This document shows, one piece after another, positions 18,867 through 26,881 of a DNA stretch of 39,625 nt (the stretch's first letter is position 1; each line of letters begins with the position of its first letter). This stretch comes from Stentor coeruleus. Its lineage: Eukaryota > Ciliophora > Heterotrichea > Heterotrichida > Stentoridae. Location of the stretch: the NCBI GenBank assembly GCA_001970955.1, contig MPUH01000696.1, positions 1 to 39,625 on the forward strand. The letters are read 5' to 3'. The position numbers were made by a program, and so were the translations under genes. The notes under the pieces are model-generated. The model saw nothing but the letters and a program-made list of their open reading frames with translations. It made no database searches and was not told the DNA's origin.

Positions 18867-19898
18867 TTATTCTTGAAGATGGGCAACTGTGAAAATTGCA
18901 TTCAATAAAGTGTTTCTAAGTAAAGGTCTTGATATTGGGTCAACAAGAGGTAAAAGTGCAGCTCGCATATACTCAATACTTTCTAATTTAGCTGGCACTG
19001 GGTTATCAGCCTGATAATCTTCAGGAGGTGTTGGTTCAGGAACTTTAAGTTTTATAATCCCATCAAAATCAGATTTCCCTGTAAGTTTATCAAAATTAAG
19101 CTCATCTTGATACTCAACTTCAGCTTGTGGTTTTTTTGGCTCTTTAAACCGAACTTTAACTTTTATCTCATTCTTAGTTCTTTCCTTTTCATTTTCAAGT
19201 TCTTTAAGCATCTCAATTTCTCTCTCTCTTTCTTTTTCACGCTCATATTCTATTTGTCTTTCCCTTTCCTTTTCTCGTTCTTTTTTTCTTTCTTTTTCTT
19301 GTTCCCTTTCTCTTTCCCACTCGATTTCTCTTTCAATTTCCCTTTCTCGTGCACGTTCTTCTTTTAGTCTTTCCCTTTCTTCCCTTTGTCGTTCTTTTTC
19401 TTCACGTATTCTTTCACGTTCAAGTTCTTTTTCTAATTCAAGTTGGGCCCTTTCTTTTTCATCATCTTTAGCCTTAGCCCTGCGGCTTTTTTTTATTTCT
19501 ATATACTCAACTTCACGTTTTGTTGGTAGTTTTTCTTCAATTTTTATAGCATCTTGATCAGCTTTTTTACGGTCCAGGTACATTTTCCATTGGATTTCGA
19601 ATTGAGTTTGTAAGTCTTCACAGAGGATTCTGATTGGGTTTCTAGGGTCTGTGTTGTATTTTCTACAGTTTTCAAATATAAGATAGATGTCTTCAAGATA
19701 GTCATCGGTTGATTCATAATGTTTGGTATTTAGCTTTTTTTTTATGGTCCCTAAATCCATTGGTTTTGATATGATTTCGATATAGTCTGGGATGTTTAAT
19801 GCTATGTAGTCTACTGGTTTGAGAAATGGCCTGGCACATGGGAGCATACTTAAGGCTCGGATTACTCCCAGGAGGTCAGCTTTGGTTTTGTTGTCCAT
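18867..19898 (-). CDS. Bromodomain protein with long Glu/Arg helix
   Basis: This 343-residue protein has one bromodomain at about residues 5-108. The ZA loop shelf is ARPFLKPVD (the WPF position is RPF), followed by IPDYIEIISKPMDLGTIKKK. The acetyl-lysine-binding asparagine is N82 in KYNTD. This reads acetylated histone or other proteins. Residues about 135-250 are a long single helix of Glu, Arg and Lys repeats. The last ~60 residues form a separate conserved-looking segment ending LLNAIFTVAHLQE that I do not recognise. The start must be at 19898, since helix Z begins within the first ten residues. The LYAR homologue diverges from it with 6 bases between the ATGs. Nuclear location is expected. 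Confidence 0.92.
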   Translation of the reverse strand: MDNKTKADLLGVIRALSMLPCARPFLKPVDYIALNIPDYIEIISKPMDLGTIKKKLNTKHYESTDDYLEDIYLIFENCRKYNTDPRNPIRILCEDLQTQFEIQWKMYLDRKKADQDAIKIEEKLPTKREVEYIEIKKSRRAKAKDDEKERAQLELEKELERERIREEKERQREERERLKEERAREREIEREIEWEREREQEKERKKEREKERERQIEYEREKEREREIEMLKELENEKERTKNEIKVKVRFKEPKKPQAEVEYQDELNFDKLTGKSDFDGIIKLKVPEPTPPEDYQADNPVPAKLESIEYMRAALLPLVDPISRPLLRNTLLNAIFTVAHLQE

Positions 19899-19904
19899 TA
19901 TAAA
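19899..19904. promoter_or_regulatory. Minimal divergent intergenic gap (6 bp)
   Basis: Only TATAAA separates the start codons of the bromodomain gene (minus) and the LYAR homologue (plus). Both starts are fixed by conserved N-termini. Promoter elements or 5' leaders of each gene must therefore lie in the coding region of the other, or the transcripts are almost leaderless. Confidence 0.7.
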
Positions 19905-20411
19905 ATGGTTTATTTTATGTGTGACTCATGTGCGGAAACACTTAAGAAAAACCAGGTTAAAAAACACTATTTTCAGTGCTCGACTCAGTCTATGACTTGT
20001 GTTGATTGTAATACAAGCTATGACCGGCAACAAATTGATGCCCATACATCCTGTAAAACAGAAGCTGAAAAATACTTTGGGAAATTCTATCAAGGAAAAA
20101 AAACTTCAGATGAAACTAAAGGGAAATCCAACACAAATCTTCCTCCAAACAAAGCTGACGAGTCGAAAAAAGTTAAAATAAACCCATGGAAAGGATGGAA
20201 AAATGAAATAAAAATCGTCCTAAAAGGCTTAGGAAGTGAAGGAGAGACTGTTAAGAAAGTTAAAAAAATGGTAATGAAAAGATTTAAAGAAACACATAAA
20301 GGTGATCATGATGTTGATGAAATTTTTAACAAAAAGATACAATTTAATAGATTCAAAGTTCTTGGGGATAGGATTGTTTATTATAGGCATACACAAAATA
20401 ATGATAGTTAA
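19905..20411 (+). CDS. LYAR: LYAR-type zinc-finger nucleolar protein
   Basis: This 168-residue homologue of LYAR (cell growth-regulating nucleolar protein) starts with MVYFMCDSCAETLKKNQV, the hallmark N-terminus of the family. Two C2HC zinc fingers are visible: C6, C9, H21, C25 and C32, C35, H47, C50, the second being of the LYAR type (TCVDCNTSYD...H..C). A lysine-rich linker follows. A C-terminal helical domain (about 93-160) begins WKGWKNEIKIVLKG and ends with the conserved F-x-[LV]-x-G-x-x-[VI] strand (FKVLGDRIVYY). LYAR proteins act in nucleolar pre-rRNA processing and ribosome production. Human LYAR is longer; this is the compact protist form. Confidence 0.95.
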   Translation: MVYFMCDSCAETLKKNQVKKHYFQCSTQSMTCVDCNTSYDRQQIDAHTSCKTEAEKYFGKFYQGKKTSDETKGKSNTNLPPNKADESKKVKINPWKGWKNEIKIVLKGLGSEGETVKKVKKMVMKRFKETHKGDHDVDEIFNKKIQFNRFKVLGDRIVYYRHTQNNDS

Positions 20412-20615
20412 GAAGTTTAGGGAAATGATTTTGATTTTTATATGATTGTATAATATTTTTATATCTAGACTATATATTTTAAATCTCCAATCTAAATCTG
20501 TTTTTTAAAGCAATTCATATACAAAACATAAAAAAATCTTCATCAAAATCCCATCAAAATCTTAACAACATTAAGATAATTATCAGTATATATACAAACT
20601 AAGACAAATACTATC

Positions 20616-20687
20616 AGCGAAGTGGCGCAGTGGAAGCGTGCTGGGCTCATAACCCAGAGGTCGATGGATCGAAACCATTCTTCGCTA
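20616..20687 (+). tRNA. Initiator tRNA-Met (anticodon CAT)
   Basis: The 72-base tRNA folds as a cloverleaf. The acceptor stem is AGCGAAG (20616-20622) with CTTCGCT (20680-20686), discriminator A at 20687 and no encoded CCA. The anticodon stem is CTGGG/CCCAG and the loop CTCATAA has CAT at 20648-20650. Initiator-specific marks are the A1:T72 end pair, three G:C pairs in the anticodon stem (GGG/CCC) and the GATCGAAA T-loop in place of TTC. The internal A box (TGGCGCAGTGG) and B box (GGATCGAAACC) are intact and no intron is present. Confidence 0.97.
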
Positions 20688-20688
20688 C

Positions 20689-20694
20689 TTTTTT
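20689..20694 (+). terminator. RNA polymerase III terminator
   Basis: A run of six T residues begins two bases after the tRNA, as expected for RNA polymerase III termination. Confidence 0.8.
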
Positions 20695-20998
20695 CTCAAT
20701 CAAACCTTTTACAAAACCTTATAATCTTATCCACTAACCTTATCAAAACTTCATCATCTGACACTTTTCCAATTTAAAATACTCTTTTTCCCTAAAATTG
20801 CAATAAAGTCCTCAAAAAACTTATTTTCCAAAGCTAAAAACCTTAAAAAAAATAAGTGACCACAAAACACAAAAGCTTATAACCAAAATACAAGAAGATC
20901 TTATAGAAATTATGGTAAAAAAATAATTTTTCTTATGTAAAAACTGAATTTTATAGGGTCTTAGGTTAATTAGGGGAAATTTTATGGTTAATAATAAT
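20695..20998. other. Intergenic region upstream of eL41
   Basis: About 300 bases between the initiator tRNA and the eL41 gene. No other gene was seen. An ATG at 20984 is in frame with eL41 and would add five residues. Confidence 0.55.
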
Positions 20999-21076
20999 AT
21001 GAGAGAAAAGTGGAAGAAAAAGAGAATGAGAAGACTCAAGAAGAAGCGAAAAAAGATGAGACAAAGGGCTAAGTAA
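20999..21076 (+). CDS. RPL41: Ribosomal protein eL41
   Basis: This 25-codon gene encodes MREKWKKKRMRRLKKK and continues through KRKKMRQRAK, closely matching the eukaryotic large-subunit protein eL41 (human and yeast versions are also 25 residues, starting MRAKWRKKRMRRLKRK or a near variant). The protein is a single, extremely basic helix at the subunit bridge. The start at 20999 matches the universal length. An in-frame ATG at 20984 would give a five-residue extension (MVNNN) not seen in the family, so it is probably not used. It follows the initiator tRNA-Met and LYAR genes on the same strand. Confidence 0.95.
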   Translation: MREKWKKKRMRRLKKKRKKMRQRAK

Positions 21077-21387
21077 ATAACTACTTTTGGATAGTAAAAG
21101 ACTTGTTTGCATATTTTCTGTTTTTTTTTTTTAGATGAGTAGTTTAGGATTTCTAAAGTTTGTGTTAGGGAAAAGAAGATTAGTTTTCCTTTTGTATATA
21201 TGAGTAAAAGGTTACAAAGTGTTAGATGATGAGAGAGATTTTCAGAAGGTGTTTTAAAGATGTATTTAGTGTATATGGAATAGGATATGCTAGTTTATGG
21301 TTAGGGATAAGAAATAATCATTAAGTGTTAAGGGAAAACGTAGCCTTAGCGATGATGAAGGTGTTATAAACTAGAGATTTTATATTA
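21077..21387. other. Intergenic region
   Basis: About 310 bases with a T12 tract near 21121-21132 after eL41 and no gene. A single telomere-like unit TGTTAGGG occurs at 21163-21170. Confidence 0.55.
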
Positions 21388-22875
21388 ATGGAAGGTAAGT
21401 TCTTAACGAAAGATCAAAGGGTGAACCTCGCCCAACAAATCCGCAAAACGCATTTTACTCTTGGAGGCGAGGTTAATAGTTATAATACAACATCTAGCAA
21501 TAATTTTAAAAGCCCATACTCACTAAATGGGTCACAGTCAACCTGCAATCTTAGTACTGAGCTGCGAAAAACTCATCTAGTAATGGGAAATGATTATAAG
21601 CCTCGTTGTTCAGAGTTTAATTTCAGCTATAGTAATAAAAAGCCTGATCTAAGCCAATCAGTTCTAATAAAAAAAGATCTCAGCAAGCATAGCATGATTC
21701 TTGGAACAACATCAACTTGTTATAATCCAACAGCTTCTAATAGCTATAAACCATTAAAAACTAATATCCAACATGTGAACTCAGCTTGCCAAATCAAAAG
21801 AAACCTCCGCAAGCATCATTTTAACCTTGGTACAGACCCAACAACTAAAACCAGTACCTTCACAGAAAATTTCTACGAAAAACAGGCTGAAAAAGTTACG
21901 AAAAACGAAGAGTTAAAAAAAGACCTTTGCGAGTCTCATTTCACCCTAGGTCGTGCGCCAAAAATGCTCAAAAGTACTTCCCAAAGCCAATACCCATCTT
22001 ATAACATACAAAACACTCATTTATCTAAAACTCAAATAAACAACCTTCGTAAAGAGCATTTTAACCTTGGATCAGAATATCGTAGTTCATCATCATCAAG
22101 TAACATGTACCATATTACAAACCCAGAAAACAAACAAAATCCAAATAAAAAAATGCATGATTTAAAATCTTCACATATAATCTTAGGTAAAGCTCAATCA
22201 TCATATTCTCTAACATCTAAATTCTCAAACAATCGGTCTAAATCTTCAGATAATATAAAACTAAAAACTTCAGGTGTTATAATCAGAGACTCACATTTTA
22301 CTATGGGAGATGATTCTTTATTATATAAAACAAGTTATATATCAACACATATAAAACCAAATATTATCGATCAAGCTGAAAACCCGAATTCTCATAGGCA
22401 TTTGACGTCAAGTTTGAAATTTGGTGATGAAAAAATGCCTATTTCTAATACCCAGTCGTCTTTTAAGCATATTCAATGCAATGAAGTTGAACAGCCTGAC
22501 CCAAAACTCATAAAAGATCTTAAAAATCATCATTTCACCCTTAGTGATGGGGGGAAATACTATAAAACAACATCAAAAGACTTAGGGCAAAAAGGTGGAG
22601 AACCAGGGAAAATCGACCCGAATATCGTTAAAAACATCATGGCTTCACATTTTAAATATGGAGCTGACCCTGATCATCTACTCTCATCAAACCAAAACGA
22701 TTACAAGAAACCTCAGGGAGTTAGGGTAAAATACGATAACTCTCTAAGTAAAAACCTTAGAAAAACGCATTTTTGTATTGGAAATGATAAAGGATTATGG
22801 AAAACTGAACAGCAAAATGAATATAATTGGATACAACCTGTTGCTGATAAAGAATATCGTCCTAGTCAGTTATAA
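21388..22875 (+). CDS. Protein with twelve ~40-residue HF-x-LG repeats
   Basis: This 495-residue protein is built of repeats with the pattern L-R-K-x-H-F-x-L-G, about ten variable residues, T-[ST]-x-x-x-[YF]. Cores begin near residues 22, 63, 101, 144, 184, 224, 263, 303, 341 (degenerate, SSLKFG), 382, 421 and 461, with spacing 38-43. It is basic, Ser/Asn/Tyr-rich, and has no membrane segment or globular domain. Such evenly spaced short motifs resemble repeat proteins that lie along axonemal or cortical microtubules (SAXO and related microtubule-inner proteins), but I cannot assign a named family. The microtubule idea is inference. The gene converges with a coiled-coil gene, with 12 bases between the stops. 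Confidence 0.85.
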   Translation: MEGKFLTKDQRVNLAQQIRKTHFTLGGEVNSYNTTSSNNFKSPYSLNGSQSTCNLSTELRKTHLVMGNDYKPRCSEFNFSYSNKKPDLSQSVLIKKDLSKHSMILGTTSTCYNPTASNSYKPLKTNIQHVNSACQIKRNLRKHHFNLGTDPTTKTSTFTENFYEKQAEKVTKNEELKKDLCESHFTLGRAPKMLKSTSQSQYPSYNIQNTHLSKTQINNLRKEHFNLGSEYRSSSSSSNMYHITNPENKQNPNKKMHDLKSSHIILGKAQSSYSLTSKFSNNRSKSSDNIKLKTSGVIIRDSHFTMGDDSLLYKTSYISTHIKPNIIDQAENPNSHRHLTSSLKFGDEKMPISNTQSSFKHIQCNEVEQPDPKLIKDLKNHHFTLSDGGKYYKTTSKDLGQKGGEPGKIDPNIVKNIMASHFKYGADPDHLLSSNQNDYKKPQGVRVKYDNSLSKNLRKTHFCIGNDKGLWKTEQQNEYNWIQPVADKEYRPSQL

Positions 22876-22887
22876 AAACCTAATTAT

Positions 22888-23451
22888 TTACTTTTTTTTT
22901 AAACGTAGTTCCTCTTCAAAAGTTGTTGCTACAGCACGGTTTAAGGTTTCTCTTTCGTTTTTCAGACTGGTCAGTTGGGCTTGAAGGTTTTTTAATATTT
23001 CTTGGTTCTTTTTTGCTTCGTTTTCTGCTAAGATTCTTTCGTTTGATGCTTGGTCTAGTTTGTTGTTTAGAGTATTTGCGGTTTCTTCAAGGTTTTCACG
23101 TTGTTTTAATAGGGAATTTAGTTCTGAGTTAAGTTTTTCTGTTTCTTTTTGTAAGGTTTCTTTTTCTCTCAGTTTGGATTTCTTTAAGTTACGAAGTTTG
23201 AGAAGTTCTTCGTGTTCTGAGTTGTTTTTTTGGTATTCTTCTTCGTTTTGGACTTTTGTGCAGATGTAATGGACTTTGAGGGTTTCTTCTATTTGAAGAA
23301 GTTCTTGTTTAGTTGATTCGAGCTCTTCAAGTTTCTTTTCAAGTCTTTTTGATTCTTTTTTGAGAAACTCGCACTGCTTTTTAGCGTCCTGAACTGCGGA
23401 TTTCGAACGAGAAAGTTTGACAAGAAATTCTTGGAGGATTTTATCTGACAT
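22888..23451 (-). CDS. Coiled-coil protein of unknown function
   Basis: This 187-residue protein is almost entirely a heptad-rich coiled coil of Leu, Glu, Lys and Gln, beginning MSDKILQEFLVKLSRSKSA and ending EEELRLKKK. The pattern looks like a fragment of CCDC, tropomyosin or SMC-type coils, which is not enough to name a family. Possible partners are itself or another coiled coil. It is convergent with the repeat protein upstream, so the two 3' untranslated regions must overlap or be very short. Confidence 0.8.
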   Translation of the reverse strand: MSDKILQEFLVKLSRSKSAVQDAKKQCEFLKKESKRLEKKLEELESTKQELLQIEETLKVHYICTKVQNEEEYQKNNSEHEELLKLRNLKKSKLREKETLQKETEKLNSELNSLLKQRENLEETANTLNNKLDQASNERILAENEAKKNQEILKNLQAQLTSLKNERETLNRAVATTFEEELRLKKK

Positions 23452-24163
23452 TTATCATAATAGAGATTTAAAGTATAAGAATTTAGATATAAAAGTGAAA
23501 TATTTTATAGTGATAAATATATCTAGAAATTATTTATTAGGAAATCATAGTAAAAATCAATTAGGCAGATATAAAATGTATTTGAATTACTGACAAAAAA
23601 AGAACGAATAAAGCTTTAAATTATATATAAAAATGTATCAAAAAATAAGGGGATTTTTAAGATTTATAATTATATGGATGGGCTATTTAATAAAGATTAT
23701 GAATGATTTTTGTAATATACGAAGTTTTATAGGATGTAAAAGATGAAGATATTGATTCAATGATTTTAGAAGAAGATTATAGTGAATCAATTGAATTTGA
23801 TTGTAATAAAATGTGTCAAGGCTTGATATGAAATATTATGAAGTTCAACCTTTAAAGTAAAGATTTTTTAATAAAAGAATAACTTTTTAAGCGTATAAGA
23901 TTTTGGTTTATTTAGAAAATATCTAATATGCCTGTTTGGAATATTAGTGAGTATATGCTTTAAGATTATTTTTATATCAAAATCTTGTAAGTTTATTATT
24001 ATATTATTAAAAAAGTCAAGGACTTTAAATAGGATTTATATAGTTTTTTTAATAATCATACTTATTTGTTAAACTTTTAAGCTATGATGGTTAGATAATA
24101 ATATGATACTAGGTGTTTATTATATAGCATAATTTCCAACTACTACAAATATTCTTCTCAATC

Positions 24164-24399
24164 TTTATATAAAACTTTTCTCACAAATAACATTTTTTAT
24201 CTCCTTCATTCCCAAAAACTTTATAAACACTAAAAAACACTCATAAAGCAATACACCAAAATAAATTCTTACAATCGCTGGNTTTATATAAAACTTTTCT
24301 CACAAATAGCATTTTTTATCTCCTTCATTCCCAAAAACTTTATAAACACTAAAAAATACTCATAAAGCAATACACCAAAATAAATTCTTACAATCGCTG
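24164..24399. repeat. 117-bp direct duplication flanking an N base
   Basis: Copy 1 (24164-24280) and copy 2 (24283-24399) differ at only about two positions and are separated by G and the N at 24282. This layout is typical of two contig ends that overlap but were joined by a gap instead of merged, possibly because of allelic differences. A true tandem duplication is less likely. Confidence 0.85.
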
Positions 24400-24619
24400 A
24401 CAATCTTTTCCCCAAATTCAAACCTCAACCTTAATATTTACAACCCATAAACCAGTCTAAACCCACAATAATCATTCCTTCCCAACTAATTTTCCTTATC
24501 AATCCATCTTAAAAAAAAATCTCTATTTTTCATCTCCCAATCCCATTATCCAATGATCTTCCTAGCTTTCCATAAAAATCCTTATCTTCTAAACCCACTT
24601 TCTTATTCCAAAATTCAAA

Positions 24620-24635
24620 TTAACACCCTAACACC
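24620..24635 (-). repeat. Interstitial telomere-like motif (two units)
   Basis: The minus strand reads GGTGTTAGGGTGTTAA, the 16-bp core shared with 9461-9482 and 34030-34051. It lies about 160 bases upstream of the centrin-like gene. Confidence 0.7.
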
Positions 24636-24783
24636 TTCCCAACCATTCCTTTATTCTCTCAAAACGATCCCCTTTAATTTTCCCCCTCTCTTATAAACCA
24701 ATCTCTAATCTTTCACTTAGCATAAAAACTTCTAAACCTACCTCTATACAACTTCCATATTTAATTTTAAACTAATTCAACCA

Positions 24784-24813
24784 ATGGATTATAAATGTCG
24801 AAAAAGGTCTTAA
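24784..24813 (+). promoter_or_regulatory. Possible upstream ORF overlapping the centrin start
   Basis: An ATG eleven bases before the centrin start opens a nine-codon reading frame (MDYKCRKRS) in another frame that ends inside the centrin coding region. If included in the mRNA it could lower translation of the main frame. Whether transcription starts upstream of it is unknown. Confidence 0.35.
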
Positions 24814-25307
24814 AAGGAAAGGAAGCTCCAAAAGCCCAGCCTAAGAAACCAGAAGTTGAAATCAAACTAACAGAAGATGAAATTAAAGACTGTAAAGAAG
24901 CTTTTGATCTTTTCGATTTAGATAACTCAGGGACAATTGATCCCAAGGAAGTCCAAGCAGCTTTGAATTCATTAGGTAAAGATCAAAGCCCAACAATTTT
25001 CAGACTTTTAGCTGGAATTGAAGAATTGGGTGCTGAAATTGATTTTGACTCTTTCTTAGGTCATATTAATGAAAGACTTGGTAATAGAGAAAGTAAAGAA
25101 GGTGTTCAGAGAATATTAGACTTATTTGATGCTGAAGGAACTGGACATATCACACTTAAAGCACTTACTAGAGTTGCTAGAGAACTTGGTGAAAGTATGA
25201 CTGAAGATGAACTTGCTCATGCGCTTGAAAGGATTTCAAGTCTTGGTAAGCCTGAACTCACCTTTGAAGATTTCTATAAGGTCATGACGAAGAAAGTATA
25301 CGGTTAA
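24795..25307 (+). CDS. Centrin-like EF-hand protein
   Basis: This 170-residue, four-EF-hand-type protein has a basic N-terminal tail (1-20) and centrin layout (KDCKEAFDLFDLDNSGTID). EF1 (D41-E52, DLDNSGTIDPKE) is canonical for calcium. EF2 is degenerate and shortened (EELGAEIDFDSF). EF3 (from D112, DAEGTGHITLKA) lacks the Glu at loop position 12. EF4 is degenerate (SSLGKPELTFEDF). It may therefore bind only one calcium ion well. Centrins build basal bodies and, in heterotrichs, the contractile myoneme fibres, so either place is plausible. The length fits the family (about 165-175). Its start is preceded by a short out-of-frame ATG. Confidence 0.9.
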   Translation: MSKKVLKGKEAPKAQPKKPEVEIKLTEDEIKDCKEAFDLFDLDNSGTIDPKEVQAALNSLGKDQSPTIFRLLAGIEELGAEIDFDSFLGHINERLGNRESKEGVQRILDLFDAEGTGHITLKALTRVARELGESMTEDELAHALERISSLGKPELTFEDFYKVMTKKVYG

Positions 25308-26572
25308 TAATAAGCATATTTAGAGAGAGAATAATTTTTTTTTTTGGAGGATTTAAGATATAAGTACTTTTGGATGCTAAGTGGGTTTAGGGTTTAAATT
25401 AAGATAAGGATGGTAGTGATTTTTTGAAAAACTAGGTGGGATATATGGTTAGATGATTTATAGTTGTTGGATTTGATGATTTTTATGATAAAATTTTTAG
25501 ACTAGAACAAAAAGTTTATATTTAATAATATAGGCTTACACTTTATATATAGACATTTAAATAATAAGCCCTCTTGTATACGAAAACCTTTATTAGGAAT
25601 TCAAGTTGCTATTATTCATACGAGCCTATTTAATCGCTTACTAATTGCTAATAATAATCATTTCTTTAAATAACATAGCCTTCAATAAAGCTATAAATTG
25701 TTAAAATTTTCCATACAGCATTTAATCCTTAAATGCCTTCTTACTTTTTCTTAACCAAGGATTCTTTTAAATCTGAATCCTCAAAAAAAAAAACTTGCCT
25801 ACCTTAATCCTTTCAACAAAATAAACCTTTACCAAATTTTGATAATAATATTTTCCCTTTATATCCTCACACAATCTTCCACTACCTTTATTAAATCAAA
25901 ATATTTTCTTTTTCCATCAATATTCTCATTATTTTCCCCTAAAATTTTACTATTCCCTTCTTGACCATAATTTTTCCTTAAAAAAGCTTGAGGATGATTT
26001 TAATATTAGCTTTTATGATAAATTTACTATAGTATTTTACTTTTTCAATCTTTCTTATTTTAGCTTGCAGATTAATATTTATCATGTTTTAAATTTATTT
26101 GGATTTTCCAACTATTTTCTATAGATATTTTAACAGCATAAATAGTATTATTGAATATAAAATGTGTATAATAGAATAGTTTTGAATTTAGAATAGGTCT
26201 TAGGTATATATAGTATAATCAAAATTATGATAAGAAATAATAGATAGAGCATAGAATATTATATAAAAAATTTTTCATAAATTGTTTATATATATAGACT
26301 TTATGATATTATATAATACTTAAAAATCCATTAATTTAATCTAATTTCGAATTTTCTCTATAATCCTACTATAAACATATAATTTCAATATTAAACTACA
26401 AAATTTCCTTTTAAAACACTTATACCAGTTCTAATTCTCTTATATCCTCTCTTTAATATACTTTTTATCTTCAAAAATACTAATTTTCATCTAAAAATTA
26501 TCTCATCTATAAAATTTATTTCCATACCCTTCTAAAACTCAAGCTCTTTCTTCAAAAAATGGGATAATAAAT
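25308..26572. other. Intergenic region, no gene seen
   Basis: About 1.26 kb, AT-rich with poly-A and poly-T runs, between two plus-strand genes. I see no coding frame, tRNA or clear repeat in it. Confidence 0.6.
26559..26567 (+). promoter_or_regulatory. Possible minimal upstream ORF (start, Gly, stop)
   Basis: ATG GGA TAA lies six bases before the start of the acidic-protein gene. If in the mRNA leader, it is a one-elongation-codon upstream ORF. The transcript start is unknown. Confidence 0.3.
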
Positions 26573-26881
26573 ATGTCTGACGCTCATTCCCTTCCGTCAA
26601 AGCGAGAAATTACTGAAGATGGCAGCCAAGTTACAAAAAAATCAAAAGTCCCCGAAAAGGTCCCTGATAAAAAACGCAAAGTTTCTGAATCTGAAGAAGA
26701 AAATGTTATAAACAACTCTGAAGATGAAGATTTTGATGATGATGATGAAGAAGAAGAGTTTGAAGATGATGATGACGATTTTGAAATTGAGAGTGATGAA
26801 GATGATGAAGAAAGTGAAGATGATAGTTTTAGTGAGGATAGTTTAGTGAAAAACAAGAGGAAAAGAAGAGGAAAAAAATAA
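26573..26881 (+). CDS. Small acidic nuclear-type protein
   Basis: This 102-residue protein has a basic N-terminal region with a likely bipartite nuclear signal (KKSKVPEKVPDKKRKV, about 22-37), a long Asp/Glu run (about 50-90) and a basic tail (KNKRKRRGKK). Similar basic-acidic-basic layouts occur in histone chaperones and nucleolar factors, but low complexity prevents a family call. Codon use on the plus strand is clean, while the antisense frame is only a poly-Ser shadow. Function unknown; nuclear location is an inference. Confidence 0.7.
   Translation: MSDAHSLPSKREITEDGSQVTKKSKVPEKVPDKKRKVSESEEENVINNSEDEDFDDDDEEEEFEDDDDDFEIESDEDDEESEDDSFSEDSLVKNKRKRRGKK

Larger units (their letters stand above)
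23452..24794. other. Intergenic region with an assembly-gap duplication
   Basis: About 1.3 kb without a convincing gene. It contains a 117-bp duplication flanking an N (24164-24399) and a telomere-like motif (24620-24635). A short codon-like stretch around 23725-23820 has no start or recognisable family. Confidence 0.6.

Noticed and set aside
20821..21039. Minus-strand 72-residue frame, Leu/Phe-rich
   Set aside because: It is the antisense shadow of the eL41 gene and its flank.
21224..21358. Two ATGATGA boxes that could be C boxes of a box C/D snoRNA
   Set aside because: No matching CTGA D box with a terminal stem was found, and the sequence lies in an ordinary AT-rich gene flank.
23725..23820. 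Short codon-like stretch (frame DVKDEDIDSM onward)
   Set aside because: It has no good start, ends at TGA after about 30 codons, and no 15-nt intron could be placed to connect it to another exon.
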